This document shows, piece by piece, positions 55,352 to 64,000 of a stretch of DNA of 64,000 nucleotides. The stretch comes from Bradyrhizobium sp. G127. GTDB lineage: Bacteria; Pseudomonadota; Alphaproteobacteria; Rhizobiales; Xanthobacteraceae. Within the stretch, counting starts at the first letter, position 1. Each line of letters starts with the position of its first letter. The notes below the pieces were generated by a model that saw nothing but the letters and a program-made list of their open reading frames with translations, had not been told where the DNA came from and made no database searches. Where the stretch lies: contig NZ_JAKFGN010000001.1 of the NCBI RefSeq assembly GCF_021502575.1, forward strand, positions 1,364,001 to 1,428,000, read 5' to 3'. The position numbers and the translations under genes are program-made.

Positions 55352-57520
55352 TTACAGCAGGCCCGCGCCGCGCGCCCACTTGTACTTCGCGCCGAGCACT
55401 TCCACGGGAAGCTCGGTCGAGTAGGCGTAGGCCGGGATGCCGTTCTGGTAGAGATATTCGGCGGCTTCCTCGACCTCGACGTCGCCGGCTAGCGAGGCAA
55501 CCATCGGCTTGTCGATGCCCTTCGCCTTCATCTCATTCTTCACTTCGACCATATTTTTGGCGAACACCATCGGCGGGGTAACGATAGTGTGCCAGTAGCC
55601 GAGGATCAGCGCGTGGATGCGGTCGTCGGTGAGGCCGAGCTTCACGGTGTTGACGTAGGTGATCGGCGGTTCGCCGCCGGTGATGTCCACCGGATTACCA
55701 GCCGCGCCGAATGGCGGGATGAACTTGCGGAACGCAGTATCGAGATCCGGCGGCATCGCCATCAGCGATAGGCCATTATCGACAACCGCGTCTGACAGCA
55801 GCACGCCGGAGCCGCCTGCACCCGTGATGATGAGCACGTTTTCGCCCTTCGGCGTCGGCAGCACGGGGATGCCGCGCGCGAACTCGAGAAGCTGCCGCAG
55901 CGAACGGGCGCGGATCACGCCCGACTGCTTGAGCACATCCTCGTAGATCTTGTCGTTACCGGCAAGCGCGCCGGTGTGCGACGACGCGGCCTTTGCGCCC
56001 GCGGAGGTGCGGCCCGCCTTGAGAACGACGACCGGCTTCTTCTTGGAGACGCGCTTGGCGGCTTCCGCGAAGGCGCGGCCGTCCTTCAGATCTTCGCAAT
56101 GCTGCGCGATGATCGTGGTGTTCGGGTCCTGTTCGAAGAAGGCGAGCAGATCGTCCTCGTCGATGTCCGACTTGTTGCCGAGACCGACGATGGCGGACAC
56201 GCCCATCTTGGCGGAACGCGAGAAGCCGATGATCGCCATGCCAATGCCGCCGGACTGCGACGACAGCGCCGCCGACCCCTTGACGTCATAGGCGGTGCAG
56301 AAGGTCGCGCAGAGATTGGCTGGCGTATAGTAGAAGCCGTAGATATTCGGCCCCATAAGACGCACATTGTACTTCTTACCGATCTCGACGATTTCCTCCT
56401 GCAGCGCGGGCTCGTTGGCTTCGGCGAAACCCGACGGGATCAGGACAGCGCCCGGGATTTTCTTCTCGCCGCATTCGGTGAGGGCTGCGGCAACGAGTTT
56501 CGCTGGAATCGCGAACACGGCGGTGTCGATAACGCCCGGCACGTCCTTGACGCTTTTGTAAGCCTTGATACCCATGATCTCATCGGCCTTCGGATGGATC
56601 GGATAGATCTGGCCTTTATAGCCGCCGTTGATAAGGTTCTTCATCACCGAGTTGCCGATCTTGCCGGCTTCCGCCGAAGCGCCAATCACGGCCACGGCCT
56701 TCGGCATCATGATGCGGTTCATCGCGGTGACGATTTCTTCGTTCGAGCGCGGCGCGGGCTTCGGCTTGTAGTCGAAGTCGACGACGATACGCACGTCGGC
56801 GGCAATCGCGTCTTTCTTCGTCGCGAAGACCGGGTTCAGGTCCAGTTCGACGATCTCGGGGAAATCGCTGACAAGCTGCGAGACGTTGACGATGATCTCC
56901 GCGAGGGCTTCGCGGTTGACAGGATCGCCGCCGCGGACGCCGTTCAGCATTTCGTGGGCCTGGATGCCGTCGAGCATCGACAGCGCATCGGCATTGGTCG
57001 CAGGTGCAAGGCGGAAGGTGACGTCCTTCAGCACTTCAACGAGAACGCCGCCGAGGCCAAACGCCACCAGCTTTCCGAACGAGCCGTCGGTAATCGAGCC
57101 GACGATGACTTCTGTGCCGCCCAACAACATCTGCTGAACCTGGATGCCTTCGATCTTGGCATCGGCCTTGTATTTCTTGGCGTTCGCCAGAATGGTGTCG
57201 TAGGCCTTTTCAGCCTCGGCCGCGGTTTTGACGCCAACGATCACGCCGCCGGCTTCGGTCTTGTGGAGGATGTCGGGGGAGACGATCTTCATCACCACCG
57301 GGAAGCCCATACCGGTCGCCAACTTTGCCGCATCCGCAGCGGACTTGGCCACACCTTCCTTCGGAACCGGAATTCCGTAGGCGTCGCAGACCAACTTGCC
57401 TTCCGGCGCTGTGAGGCTGTTGCGCTTGTCCGCCTTCACCGTATCCAGAATTTTCCGGACTTCGGCTTTTGCCTGCTGTCCGAAATCAACTTTACGGGCT
57501 GCGTCTTGTGAATGAGCCAT
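55352..57520 (-). CDS. NDP-forming acyl-CoA ligase (fused beta-alpha)
   Basis: The 722-residue enzyme couples acyl-CoA hydrolysis to ADP phosphorylation, or the reverse. The N-terminal ATP-grasp part (about 30-250: MGFPVVMKIVSPDILHKTEAGGVIVGV in parts, FGKLVAFGLGGVLVEVLKDVTFRLAP) is followed by the CoA-binding and ligase parts (from about 272: PKAVAVIGASAEAGKIGNSV; SQSGGIGMAI). The phosphohistidine is His515 in ASSHTGALAGND. The ATG has AGGAGG upstream. It is divergent from the GntR gene beside oxalyl-CoA decarboxylase and formyl-CoA transferase, with two operator-like palindromes between. Formyl-CoA or oxalate activation are candidate roles, neither proven. Confidence 0.88.
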   Translation of the reverse strand: MAHSQDAARKVDFGQQAKAEVRKILDTVKADKRNSLTAPEGKLVCDAYGIPVPKEGVAKSAADAAKLATGMGFPVVMKIVSPDILHKTEAGGVIVGVKTAAEAEKAYDTILANAKKYKADAKIEGIQVQQMLLGGTEVIVGSITDGSFGKLVAFGLGGVLVEVLKDVTFRLAPATNADALSMLDGIQAHEMLNGVRGGDPVNREALAEIIVNVSQLVSDFPEIVELDLNPVFATKKDAIAADVRIVVDFDYKPKPAPRSNEEIVTAMNRIMMPKAVAVIGASAEAGKIGNSVMKNLINGGYKGQIYPIHPKADEIMGIKAYKSVKDVPGVIDTAVFAIPAKLVAAALTECGEKKIPGAVLIPSGFAEANEPALQEEIVEIGKKYNVRLMGPNIYGFYYTPANLCATFCTAYDVKGSAALSSQSGGIGMAIIGFSRSAKMGVSAIVGLGNKSDIDEDDLLAFFEQDPNTTIIAQHCEDLKDGRAFAEAAKRVSKKKPVVVLKAGRTSAGAKAASSHTGALAGNDKIYEDVLKQSGVIRARSLRQLLEFARGIPVLPTPKGENVLIITGAGGSGVLLSDAVVDNGLSLMAMPPDLDTAFRKFIPPFGAAGNPVDITGGEPPITYVNTVKLGLTDDRIHALILGYWHTIVTPPMVFAKNMVEVKNEMKAKGIDKPMVASLAGDVEVEEAAEYLYQNGIPAYAYSTELPVEVLGAKYKWARGAGLL

Positions 57521-57722
57521 TGTTTCCTCCTGTCGCGTCCATTTTTTGAAAACCTGGATAGCGCACGGGTCGTGGGACGGTCGTTCCCGAGCGCTTCAAT
57601 TCCACGTCCTGGTATCTCCAACACGAAACCGCTTACGGATTCCGCTCGGGCGAGCGCCGGATCAAGCCAGCTGTCACCGCCAAATGACGTCGGCGGCAAC
57701 AATATGATCTCAACGACCTATT

Positions 57723-57741
57723 TTGGTATTTGGTATGCCAA
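57723..57741. promoter_or_regulatory. Operator-like palindrome 1 (GntR)
   Basis: TTGGTAT-TTGGT-ATGCCAA is an inverted repeat with one mismatch. It lies 203 bases upstream of the ligase start and 154 bases before the gntR start. The same pattern recurs 80 bases downstream, which is expected for a self-regulating GntR protein. Confidence 0.7.
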
Positions 57742-57802
57742 GAACAAACTTGTCAAGCGCGTTCATTGGGCTCTCCGACGGCCAGCGGGCCAACTTGACA
57801 CT

Positions 57803-57821
57803 TTGGCATCTGGTATGCCAA
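57803..57821. promoter_or_regulatory. Operator-like palindrome 2 (GntR)
   Basis: TTGGCAT-CTGGT-ATGCCAA is a perfect inverted repeat with a five-base spacer, 56 bases before the gntR start. The flank AAGAACA is shared with the first copy. Spacing of 80 bases, close to eight helical turns, would allow looping. Confidence 0.75.
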
Positions 57822-57876
57822 GAACATTAAAAGCAACCCCGTGGTATACAGCCCTCATCAGAGAGGGAGATGATTC

Positions 57877-58602
57877 ATGGCGACCCAGAAAATTTCGAAG
57901 GCACCGTTGACCGATCAGGACATTGCCATCGTGCGTATCGCGCCGGAGGCGAGCTTCAAGAACAAGGCTTACGATGCCTTGAAAGAAGCTATCCTGAAAA
58001 TGGACATCTACGCCTCGCCGGAACCGGTCATGCTCGACGAGCGGGCACTGTCCGAACATCTTGGTGTCAGTCGCACGCCGATCCGCGAAGCGATCGCGAT
58101 GCTGGAGCAGGACGGTTTCGTCAAAACGGTTCCACGCCGCGGCATTGTCGTGGTGCGCAAGACCAAGACCGAGATCGTTGACATGATCCGAGCCTGGGCC
58201 GCGCTCGAAAGCATGGCTGCGCGTCTCATCACCACGACCGCGCGCAAGAAAGACATTTCGGCGCTGCGCAACTTCTTCAAGGACTTCAACAAGGATCGGC
58301 TGCCGCAGGATCACATTGAAGAGTATTCAAAAGCCAACATCGCGTTCCATCAGGCGCTGATTTCGCTGAGCGAGTCGCCGGTGCTGGTCGATATGACCAA
58401 CGACATCCTCCTCCATGTGCGCGGCTATCGGCAACTGACGATCGGCCGGACGGACCGCACCGCAGTGTCGTTGCCCGAACATCTTGCGATCATCGAGGCG
58501 CTGGAGGAGCGCGATACTGAACTTGCCGAGAAACGTGCGCGCGATCACACGCTGGGTCTTGCAACTTACGTGGAAACGCACGGCCAGGAAATCTTTACGT
58601 AG
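57877..58602 (+). CDS. GntR (FadR-type) regulator of oxalate genes
   Basis: The 241-residue protein has an N-terminal winged helix (about 28-95: [48 protein letters not shown] in parts) and a C-terminal helical FCD domain with metal-site His residues ([14 protein letters not shown] and [15 protein letters not shown]). It is divergent from the acyl-CoA ligase and 34 bases before oxc. The palindromes in its promoter region suggest autoregulation. The ligand is likely oxalate, oxalyl-CoA or a related acid, which is inference. Confidence 0.9.
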   Translation: MATQKISKAPLTDQDIAIVRIAPEASFKNKAYDALKEAILKMDIYASPEPVMLDERALSEHLGVSRTPIREAIAMLEQDGFVKTVPRRGIVVVRKTKTEIVDMIRAWAALESMAARLITTTARKKDISALRNFFKDFNKDRLPQDHIEEYSKANIAFHQALISLSESPVLVDMTNDILLHVRGYRQLTIGRTDRTAVSLPEHLAIIEALEERDTELAEKRARDHTLGLATYVETHGQEIFT

Positions 58603-58636
58603 ACGAACTACAAGAAAAGACATTAGGGAGCCACCG

Positions 58637-60379
58637 ATGCTGACGACAGCGACCAAGCCAGAGACGACGGCTGCGAACGATGCAGAGCAGGAACTGACGG
58701 ATGGCTTTCATCTGATTATCGATGCGCTCAAGCTGAATGGCCTCAATACCATCTACGGCGTGCCGGGTATTCCGATCACGGATTTTGGCCGTATGGCGCA
58801 GGCCGAAGGCATCCGCGTTCTCTCGTTTCGCCACGAACAGAATGCCGGCTACGCGGCTTCCATCGCAGGCTTTCTGACCAAGAAGCCGGGCATCTGTCTC
58901 ACCGTTTCTGCGCCGGGGTTCCTCAACGGCCTGACCGCGCTCGCCCATGCAACCACCAACTGCTTTCCGATGATCCTGATTTCGGGCTCATCCGAGCGCG
59001 AAATCGTCGACTTGCAGCAAGGCGACTACGAGGAAATGGATCAACTGGCCATCGCCAAGCCGCTCTGCAAGGCGGCATTCCGGGTTCTGCATGCGCAGGA
59101 CATCGGCATCGGCGTCGCACGCGCGATCCGCGCCGCCGTCTCGGGCCGTCCCGGTGGCGTCTATCTCGACCTTCCGGCCAAGCTGTTTGGGCAGGTGATG
59201 AATGCGGACGCTGGCAAGAAGTCGCTGGTGAAGGTCATCGATGCAGCGCCTGCGCAAATCCCAGCTCCGGAATCGGTGAAACGCGCGCTGGACGTACTCA
59301 AAGCGGCGAAGAAGCCGCTGATCATCCTCGGCAAGGGCGCGGCCTACGCGCAGGCCGACGACGCGATCCGTTCGCTGGTCGAGAAGAGCGGCATTCCGTT
59401 CCTGCCGATGAGCATGGGCAAGGGTTTGCTGCCTGACATGCATCCGCAGTGTGCGGGCGCGGCGCGCTCGACAGTGCTGAAGGATTCCGATGTCGTCATG
59501 CTGATCGGAGCGCGCCTTAACTGGCTGCTGTCGCACGGCAAAGGCAAGACATGGGGTGACACTCCGAAGAAGTTCATCCAGATCGACATCGAGCCGAAGG
59601 AAATGGATTCGAATGTTGAGATCGTGGCGCCTGTGGTCGGCGACATCGGCTCCTGCGTCTCGGCGCTTCTGCAGGGCATGGGTGACAACTGGCCCGCTCC
59701 GCCAGCGGAGTGGACCAAATCCGTTCAGGCCAAGCGCGACGACAACGTCGCCAAAATGGCGCCGCGCCTGATGAACAACAACTCGCCGATGGATTACCAC
59801 GGCGCGCTGGGCGTGCTGCGCACCATCATCAAGGAACGTCCTGACGCGATCCTCGTCAATGAAGGCGCCAACACGCTCGATCTCGCGCGCGGCATCATCG
59901 ACATGTATCAGCCGCGCAAGCGCATCGACGTCGGCACCTGGGGCATCATGGGCATCGGCATGGGTTATTCCATCGCCGCTGCAATTGAGACCGGCAAGCC
60001 GGTGCTGGCTGTCGAGGGCGACAGCGCATTCGGTTTCTCCGGCATGGAAGTGGAAACGATCTGTCGCTACAAGCTGCCGGTCTGCGTGGTGATTTTTAAC
60101 AATGACGGCATCTATCGCGGCACCGACGTCAACCCTACGGGCGGGCCCGATGTTGCTCCCACCGTTTTCGTCAAGGGCGCGCGCTACGACAGGATGATGG
60201 AGGCTTTCGGCGGCGTCGGCGTCAATGCCACGACGCCCGATGAGTTAAAGCGCGCAGTCAACGCGGCAATGGATTCCGGCAAGCCGACGCTTATCAATGC
60301 GGTGATTGATCCCGCTGCCGGCAGCGAAAGCGGTCGTATCGGCAACCTCAATCCACAAAGCGTCCTGAAAAAGAAATAA
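58637..60379 (+). CDS. oxc: Oxalyl-CoA decarboxylase
   Basis: Thiamine-diphosphate enzyme that converts oxalyl-CoA to formyl-CoA and CO2. The 580 residues (O. formigenes enzyme about 568) show the catalytic Glu67 in [16 protein letters not shown], and the cofactor motif [29 protein letters not shown], in parts. I chose the ATG at 58637 with GGGAG upstream. The longer frame runs back into gntR. It lies before frc, and the two form the core of oxalate degradation. Confidence 0.95.
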   Translation: MLTTATKPETTAANDAEQELTDGFHLIIDALKLNGLNTIYGVPGIPITDFGRMAQAEGIRVLSFRHEQNAGYAASIAGFLTKKPGICLTVSAPGFLNGLTALAHATTNCFPMILISGSSEREIVDLQQGDYEEMDQLAIAKPLCKAAFRVLHAQDIGIGVARAIRAAVSGRPGGVYLDLPAKLFGQVMNADAGKKSLVKVIDAAPAQIPAPESVKRALDVLKAAKKPLIILGKGAAYAQADDAIRSLVEKSGIPFLPMSMGKGLLPDMHPQCAGAARSTVLKDSDVVMLIGARLNWLLSHGKGKTWGDTPKKFIQIDIEPKEMDSNVEIVAPVVGDIGSCVSALLQGMGDNWPAPPAEWTKSVQAKRDDNVAKMAPRLMNNNSPMDYHGALGVLRTIIKERPDAILVNEGANTLDLARGIIDMYQPRKRIDVGTWGIMGIGMGYSIAAAIETGKPVLAVEGDSAFGFSGMEVETICRYKLPVCVVIFNNDGIYRGTDVNPTGGPDVAPTVFVKGARYDRMMEAFGGVGVNATTPDELKRAVNAAMDSGKPTLINAVIDPAAGSESGRIGNLNPQSVLKKK

Positions 60380-60513
60380 GCGTCCGGCGCCAAGAACCGG
60401 ATGATCGGTAATAAATCTTAACAAAGACACGGCCGGGACAGTTCGGTCCCGGCGGATTTCAGTCCTCGCACTCGGCGTCAGAAGGCGTCGACACCGATAC
60501 GGAGTATGACACG

Positions 60514-61794
60514 ATGACACAGGCGCTTAAGGGCGTTCGCATTCTTGACTTCACCCATGTTCAGTCGGGTCCGACTTGCACGCAGCTGCTGGCTTGGTTC
60601 GGCGCCGATGTGATCAAGGTGGAGCGTCCGGGCGTCGGTGACATCACCCGCGGCCAGCTTATGGACGTTCCGAACGCGGACAGCCTCTATTTCACGATGC
60701 TGAACCATAACAAGCGTTCGATCACGCTCGACACCAAGAACCCGAAGGGCAAGGAAGTCCTCACCGCGCTGATGAAAACATGTGATGTGCTGGTAGAGAA
60801 TTTCGGTCCCGGCGTACTGGATCGCATGGGCTTTCCCTGGGAGACGATCCAGAAGATCAATCCGAAGCTGATCGTGGCGTCGATCAAGGGCTTCGGCCCC
60901 GGTCCCTACGAAGACTGCAAGGTCTATGAGAACGTCGCGCAGTGCACCGGCGGTGCGGCTTCGACCACGGGCTTCCGCGACGGGCTTCCCTTGGTGACGG
61001 GCGCGCAGATCGGCGACAGTGGCACGGGCTTGCATCTCGCGCTGGGCATTGTCACAGCGCTCTATCAGCGCACCGTCACTGGCCAGGGCCAGAAGGTTAC
61101 GGCTGCAATGCAGGACGGCGTGCTCAATCTTGCGCGCGTCAAGCTGCGCGACCAGCAGCGCCTCGCCCACGGTCCGCTCAAGGAATACAGCCAGTTCGGC
61201 GAAGGCATTCCGTTCGGCGATGCCGTGCCGCGCGCTGGCAACGATTCAGGCGGCGGTCAGCCGGGGCGTATTCTGAAGTGCAAGGGCTGGGAGACCGACC
61301 CCAATGCCTACATCTATTTCATCACCCAGGCTCCGGTCTGGGAAAAGATCTGCGACGTGATCGGTGAACCCGGCTGGAAAACTCACCCGGACTACGCCAA
61401 GCCGCCAGCCCGTCTGGCGCGTCTCAATGAGATCTTCGCACGCATCGAACAGTGGACGATGACCAAGACCAAGTTCGAGGCGATGGACATTCTCAACAAG
61501 GATGACATTCCCTGCGGACCTATCCTCTCCATGAAGGAACTGGCGGAAGATCAGTCGCTGCGCGCGACCGGCACAATTGTCGAAGTCGATCATCCGGCGC
61601 GGGGCAAGTATCTGTCGGTCGGAAACCCGATTAAGCTGTCGGATAGCCCGACCGTGGTGACGCGTTCCCCGCTGCTCGGCGAGCACACCGATGAGATTCT
61701 GAAGCAGGTGCTGGGCTATAACGACAACCAGGTTGCCGAGATTCACAACTCGGGCGCTGTGTCCCCGCCGCGTAAAGTCGAAGCGGCGGAGTAA
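60514..61794 (+). CDS. frc: Formyl-CoA:oxalate CoA-transferase
   Basis: A class III CoA-transferase that moves CoA from formyl-CoA to oxalate. The 426 residues (O. formigenes Frc 428) show [35 protein letters not shown] and the catalytic Asp168 in [14 protein letters not shown], equal to Asp169 of the model enzyme. It lies 134 bases after oxc, and a terminator follows. Together with oxc it forms a catalytic cycle that consumes oxalate and releases formate and CO2. Confidence 0.95.
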   Translation: MTQALKGVRILDFTHVQSGPTCTQLLAWFGADVIKVERPGVGDITRGQLMDVPNADSLYFTMLNHNKRSITLDTKNPKGKEVLTALMKTCDVLVENFGPGVLDRMGFPWETIQKINPKLIVASIKGFGPGPYEDCKVYENVAQCTGGAASTTGFRDGLPLVTGAQIGDSGTGLHLALGIVTALYQRTVTGQGQKVTAAMQDGVLNLARVKLRDQQRLAHGPLKEYSQFGEGIPFGDAVPRAGNDSGGGQPGRILKCKGWETDPNAYIYFITQAPVWEKICDVIGEPGWKTHPDYAKPPARLARLNEIFARIEQWTMTKTKFEAMDILNKDDIPCGPILSMKELAEDQSLRATGTIVEVDHPARGKYLSVGNPIKLSDSPTVVTRSPLLGEHTDEILKQVLGYNDNQVAEIHNSGAVSPPRKVEAAE

Positions 61795-61817
61795 GCCTCC
61801 ACCAACTGCGAGACTGC

Positions 61818-61846
61818 AAAGGCCGGCGCATTTTGCCGGCCTTTTC
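61818..61846 (+). terminator. Terminator after frc
   Basis: AAGGCCGGC pairs with GCCGGCCTT around a seven-base loop, followed by TTC. It begins 24 bases past the frc stop and ends the oxc-frc transcript. Confidence 0.8.
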
Positions 61847-61971
61847 TGTGGTTTCTGAATACCGTCGACTCCCTACAGGCATGTGGGGAAGGTTGGGACA
61901 TTTCGTCGCGCCAGTGAGCGATATTGCGATGCGATAGAGAAATTGCTGCCATGCGAGATCGTGCGTTGAGT

Positions 61972-61990
61972 CTGGCATCTGGTATACATA
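61972..61990. promoter_or_regulatory. Degenerate third copy of the GntR operator
   Basis: CTGGCAT-CTGGT-ATACATA shares 13 consecutive bases (TGGCATCTGGTAT) with the perfect copy at 57803 but has a degraded right half. It lies 62 bases before the 45-residue ORF. A fourth, weaker match (CTGGCAT-ATCGC-ATACAAC) lies at 62341-62359. Confidence 0.55.
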
Positions 61991-62051
61991 AGCTACTGAT
62001 GACGCAGCGCAGAACAGGGCGCTAAATTCATTGCTTTTGAAAGGCCTCGCA

Positions 62052-62189
62052 ATGTCCAAGACTGCTTCCATCGGGTTCTCCCCTTCAAACGGGCTGTTTC
62101 GTCAGCTGCTTGCTTTTGTTGACAATTTTCTGATGAAGAGCGCGCGGATTTCCGTGCAGAATGGCGATCTGCCGCGGTTCGGACTCTGA
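62052..62189 (+). CDS. 45-residue small protein
   Basis: The frame starts at ATG with AAAGG six bases before it and codes for 45 residues: Ser-rich start, SNGLFRQLLAFVDNFLMKSAR as an amphipathic helix in the middle, and an end reading LPRFGL. A perfect terminator follows 60 bases later and an operator copy lies upstream, so it has its own transcription unit. I do not recognise the family with certainty. Confidence 0.6.
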   Translation: MSKTASIGFSPSNGLFRQLLAFVDNFLMKSARISVQNGDLPRFGL

Positions 62190-62247
62190 GGATTAAACCA
62201 CTGACAGCTCGCCGTTAAACGCGAGCGTGGTTCTTGATGGTGTTGTG

Positions 62248-62276
62248 AAAGGCTCCGGTTTTCCGGAGCCTTTTCG
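62248..62276 (+). terminator. Terminator after the 45-residue ORF
   Basis: AAAGGCTCCGG and CCGGAGCCTTT form a perfect 11-pair stem around TTTT, followed by a short T run and TCGC. Palindromic, so it may act in both directions. Confidence 0.88.
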
Positions 62277-62421
62277 CTATGCGGATCCAAAGTTCGATGC
62301 CGCAGCGCCAGAGAGCCGCGTCCAGAATAACTCTTGTGTCCTGGCATATCGCATACAACGATGCGTCTCAGGCAGCAGCTGTCGGCTTCTCAATCAGAAC
62401 AGCGCGCCTTGGGGAGGGACA

Positions 62422-62643
62422 ATGGCTGATACCGTTTGTGCGGTGTCGTTGCTGCCGGACCAGGCATCGACGGATGGCGCGATGGCTATCGGCGCGAACT
62501 CCCTGACAATAATTGCGGCTGATCGTCTGAGCGGATTTCGATGCGCTACGATTGAATTTTGGTTGGATATCCCTGGAGGCAGGCGGACGGGCGTCACTAG
62601 AACGAGATCCATAAACTGCCCGCAAGGCAGACTTCGAAGTTAA
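62422..62643 (+). CDS. Possible 73-residue ORF before tctC
   Basis: An open frame of 73 codons begins at an ATG with a very strong GGGGAGGG site five bases before it. The product contains CAVSLLPDQASTDGAMAIGAN and FRCATIEFWLDIPGGRR (parts) and matches nothing I know. It ends 44 bases before tctC. It could be a real small gene, a leader peptide for the transporter, or a chance frame in a GC-rich spacer. Confidence 0.3.
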   Translation: MADTVCAVSLLPDQASTDGAMAIGANSLTIIAADRLSGFRCATIEFWLDIPGGRRTGVTRTRSINCPQGRLRS

Positions 62644-62686
62644 GCCGCCGTTGAGCGGCGTGAAACAACGGGTGGGAGAAAACGCG

Positions 62687-63706
62687 ATGATGTTGTCGTC
62701 TAATCGAACGTTAGGTCTTGCACTGGGTGTTGGGGTTGCGGTGGGGGCGGCCTTCACTGCTATTCCCGCCTCGGCGGCGTGGGAGCCGACCCGGCCGGTC
62801 GAGATCGTCGTACCCGCAGGCACCGGCGGCGGCGCGGACCAGATGGCGCGCACGATCCAAGGCATCGTTACCAAACATAGCCTGATGAAGCAGCCGCTGG
62901 TGGTGGTGAACAAGGCAGGCGGCGCGGGGGGGGAGGGTTTTCTCGACGTCAAGAGTTCGGTCGGAAACCCGCATAAGCTCGTTATTACCCTCTCGAATCT
63001 TTTCACCACGCCGTTGGGAACCGGCATTCCTTTCAGCCACAAGGATCTGACGCCCGTCGCGATGATGGCGCTCGATGAATTCATTCTGTGGGTGAATGCG
63101 GACAGCCCCTACAAAACTGTGAAGGATTACATCGAGGCCGTGAAGGCGAAGCCCGGTGAATTCAAGATGGGCGGCACCGGCTCGAAGCAGGAAGACCAGA
63201 TCATCACGGTCGCGATCGAGAAAGCGTCCGGCACCAAGTTCACTTACATCCCTTACCGCGGCGGTGGTGAAGTGGCCGTTCAGCTTGTTGGCAAGCACAT
63301 CGATTCCACCGTCAACAATCCGATCGAAGCTGTCGCGCAATGGCGCGGCGGCGCCGTCCGCCCGCTCTGCGTGTTCGATGCCAAGCCGCTTCCTTACAAG
63401 GACGCGATGGCCGACGGAAAAGCCTGGGGCGATATCCCGACATGCAAGTCGCAAGGGCTGGATGTCGAATATCTGATGCTGCGTGGATTCTTCACGTCGC
63501 CAAAAGCGACCAAGGATCAGGTCGACTACTACGTCAACGTGCTCAAGAAAGTACGTGAAACGCCGGAATGGCAGACGCTGATGAAGGACGGCGCCTTCAA
63601 TCAGACCCTGATGGTCGGTTCCGAATATTCGGCATGGGTCGAGAATGAAGAAAAGCGCCATCAGGCGCTGATGAAGGACGCAGGCTTCCTGGCTGCATCT
63701 CAATAA
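62687..63706 (+). CDS. Tripartite tricarboxylate transporter substrate-binding protein
   Basis: A TctC-family periplasmic binding protein of 339 residues. The start (ATG ATG) follows GGGAG and gives a signal peptide ending IPASAAWEP. The body has EIVVPAGTGGGADQMARTIQG, KAGGAGGEGFLD, GTGSKQEDQIITVAIEKASG and YIPYRGGGEVAVQL, typical of the family. In an oxalate gene region it could bind oxalate or another dicarboxylate. It is followed by a hairpin and by tctB. Confidence 0.92.
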   Translation: MMLSSNRTLGLALGVGVAVGAAFTAIPASAAWEPTRPVEIVVPAGTGGGADQMARTIQGIVTKHSLMKQPLVVVNKAGGAGGEGFLDVKSSVGNPHKLVITLSNLFTTPLGTGIPFSHKDLTPVAMMALDEFILWVNADSPYKTVKDYIEAVKAKPGEFKMGGTGSKQEDQIITVAIEKASGTKFTYIPYRGGGEVAVQLVGKHIDSTVNNPIEAVAQWRGGAVRPLCVFDAKPLPYKDAMADGKAWGDIPTCKSQGLDVEYLMLRGFFTSPKATKDQVDYYVNVLKKVRETPEWQTLMKDGAFNQTLMVGSEYSAWVENEEKRHQALMKDAGFLAASQ

Positions 63707-63722
63707 CTCGAGTGACCAACCA

Positions 63723-63748
63723 CTGCCGGCGGATTTTTCCGCCGGCAG
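63723..63748 (+). promoter_or_regulatory. Stem-loop between tctC and tctB
   Basis: CTGCCGGCGGA pairs perfectly with TCCGCCGGCAG around TTTT. No T run follows, so it is probably an mRNA-stabilising or attenuating element that favours the abundant binding protein over the membrane subunits. Confidence 0.65.
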
Positions 63749-63769
63749 GATTTCAGCGCGGGAAGAAAC

Positions 63770-64000
63770 ATGAGCGGGCATTCTGGAACGGATCAGCGCG
63801 GTCCATCGCATCGATGGACGGAACTGGGTGTTGGCGTGTTCTGCATCCTGCTGGGTGCGATCACGATCATCGGCAGTCTCAAGGTCGGAATTGGCTGGGG
63901 ACCGGAAGGTCCGAAATCCGGATTCTTTCCGTTTTACATCGGCGTCATCATCGTTCTCGCGAGTGCCGTGAATTGCACTCAGCTTTTAATGGAGCAGGAT
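63770..64000 (+). CDS. Tripartite tricarboxylate transporter TctB subunit (partial)
   Basis: The gene runs off the right edge after 77 codons. The ATG has GGGAAG in front. The visible part has a polar start, a membrane helix (LGVGVFCILLGAITIIGSL), the family-like GWGPEGPKSGFFPFYIGV and a second helix (GVIIVLASAVNCTQLL). This matches the small membrane subunit TctB. The large TctA subunit would be expected beyond the edge. Confidence 0.85.
   Translation, partial: MSGHSGTDQRGPSHRWTELGVGVFCILLGAITIIGSLKVGIGWGPEGPKSGFFPFYIGVIIVLASAVNCTQLLMEQD

Noticed and set aside
55976-57511. A 511-codon plus-strand frame opposite the acyl-CoA ligase
   Set aside because: It mirrors the ligase coding sequence with no ribosome site or family features. 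The His/Arg/Asp-rich composition is typical of an antisense shadow.
60425-60456. GGCCGGGAC/GTCCCGGCC-like hairpin between oxc and frc as a terminator
   Set aside because: The stem is good but no T run follows and frc is clearly part of the same unit. It is more likely an mRNA-processing or neutral hairpin.
1-64000. CRISPR arrays, tRNA or rRNA genes, intact insertion sequences, prophage genes
   Set aside because: I looked for regular direct repeats, cloverleaf and rRNA-like segments and transposase motifs and found none that I could support.

Overview
The window looks like a chromosomal segment of an alphaproteobacterium of the order Hyphomicrobiales, most likely the Bradyrhizobium/Afipia/Rhodopseudomonas group (Nitrobacteraceae). 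Reasons: high GC with strong GC3 bias, a FixI-type copper ATPase next to an FNR/FixK-type regulator with perfect FNR boxes, degraded autotransporter and IalB genes of the kind common in this group, and a full oxalate/glyoxylate gene set. I saw no rRNA, tRNA, CRISPR array, intact insertion sequence or phage gene. The genus is inference.

About 2.5-37.4 kb is a nearly continuous nitrogen and C1 scavenging region. It starts with an aliphatic amidase module (amiC-amiR-amiE) whose leader carries stem-loops and a strong terminator suited to AmiR antitermination. A minus-strand operon follows: the four-subunit sarcosine-oxidase-like N-methylglutamate dehydrogenase, purU, folD, and a CbbQ/CbbO-like AAA+ and VWA pair. 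Divergent from it are an AraC-type regulator, the three glutamate-synthase-like N-methylglutamate synthase genes and a GlnT-type gamma-glutamylmethylamide synthetase. Together these would convert methylamine to ammonium-bearing glutamate, methylene-tetrahydrofolate and formate. Next come an XRE-cupin regulator, a urea/amide-type ABC transporter, both subunits of N,N-dimethylformamidase, a Rieske-oxygenase homologue that has lost its metal ligands, two poorly known genes, and a six-gene urease cluster with fused gamma-beta subunits.

About 37.5-44 kb holds acyl-CoA type catabolism: an MDR oxidoreductase, an AraC regulator, an acyl-CoA synthetase, an orphan substrate-binding protein and an acyl-CoA dehydrogenase. 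About 44-50.5 kb holds an ABC-F ATPase, a solitary fixI followed by what looks like a degenerate fixS, an FNR-type regulator with a perfect upstream FNR box, a second FNR box in front of a 33-residue membrane microprotein, and a phasin-like gene.

About 50.7-64 kb is an oxalate and glyoxylate region: iclR-gcl-hyi-glxR (glyoxylate to glycerate), an NDP-forming acyl-CoA ligase divergent from a GntR regulator, oxalyl-CoA decarboxylase, formyl-CoA transferase, two small open frames, and the start of a tripartite tricarboxylate transporter that runs off the right edge. A palindrome with core TTGGCAT-N5-ATGCCAA occurs twice in the gntR/ligase promoter region and once, degenerate, before a 45-residue ORF, which suggests a GntR regulon.

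The most notable points are the chemical logic joining dimethylformamide hydrolysis, methylamine oxidation and formyl-tetrahydrofolate hydrolysis, the CbbQO-type machinery placed in the methylamine operon without RuBisCO, and the catalytically dead Rieske homologue beside dimethylformamidase.
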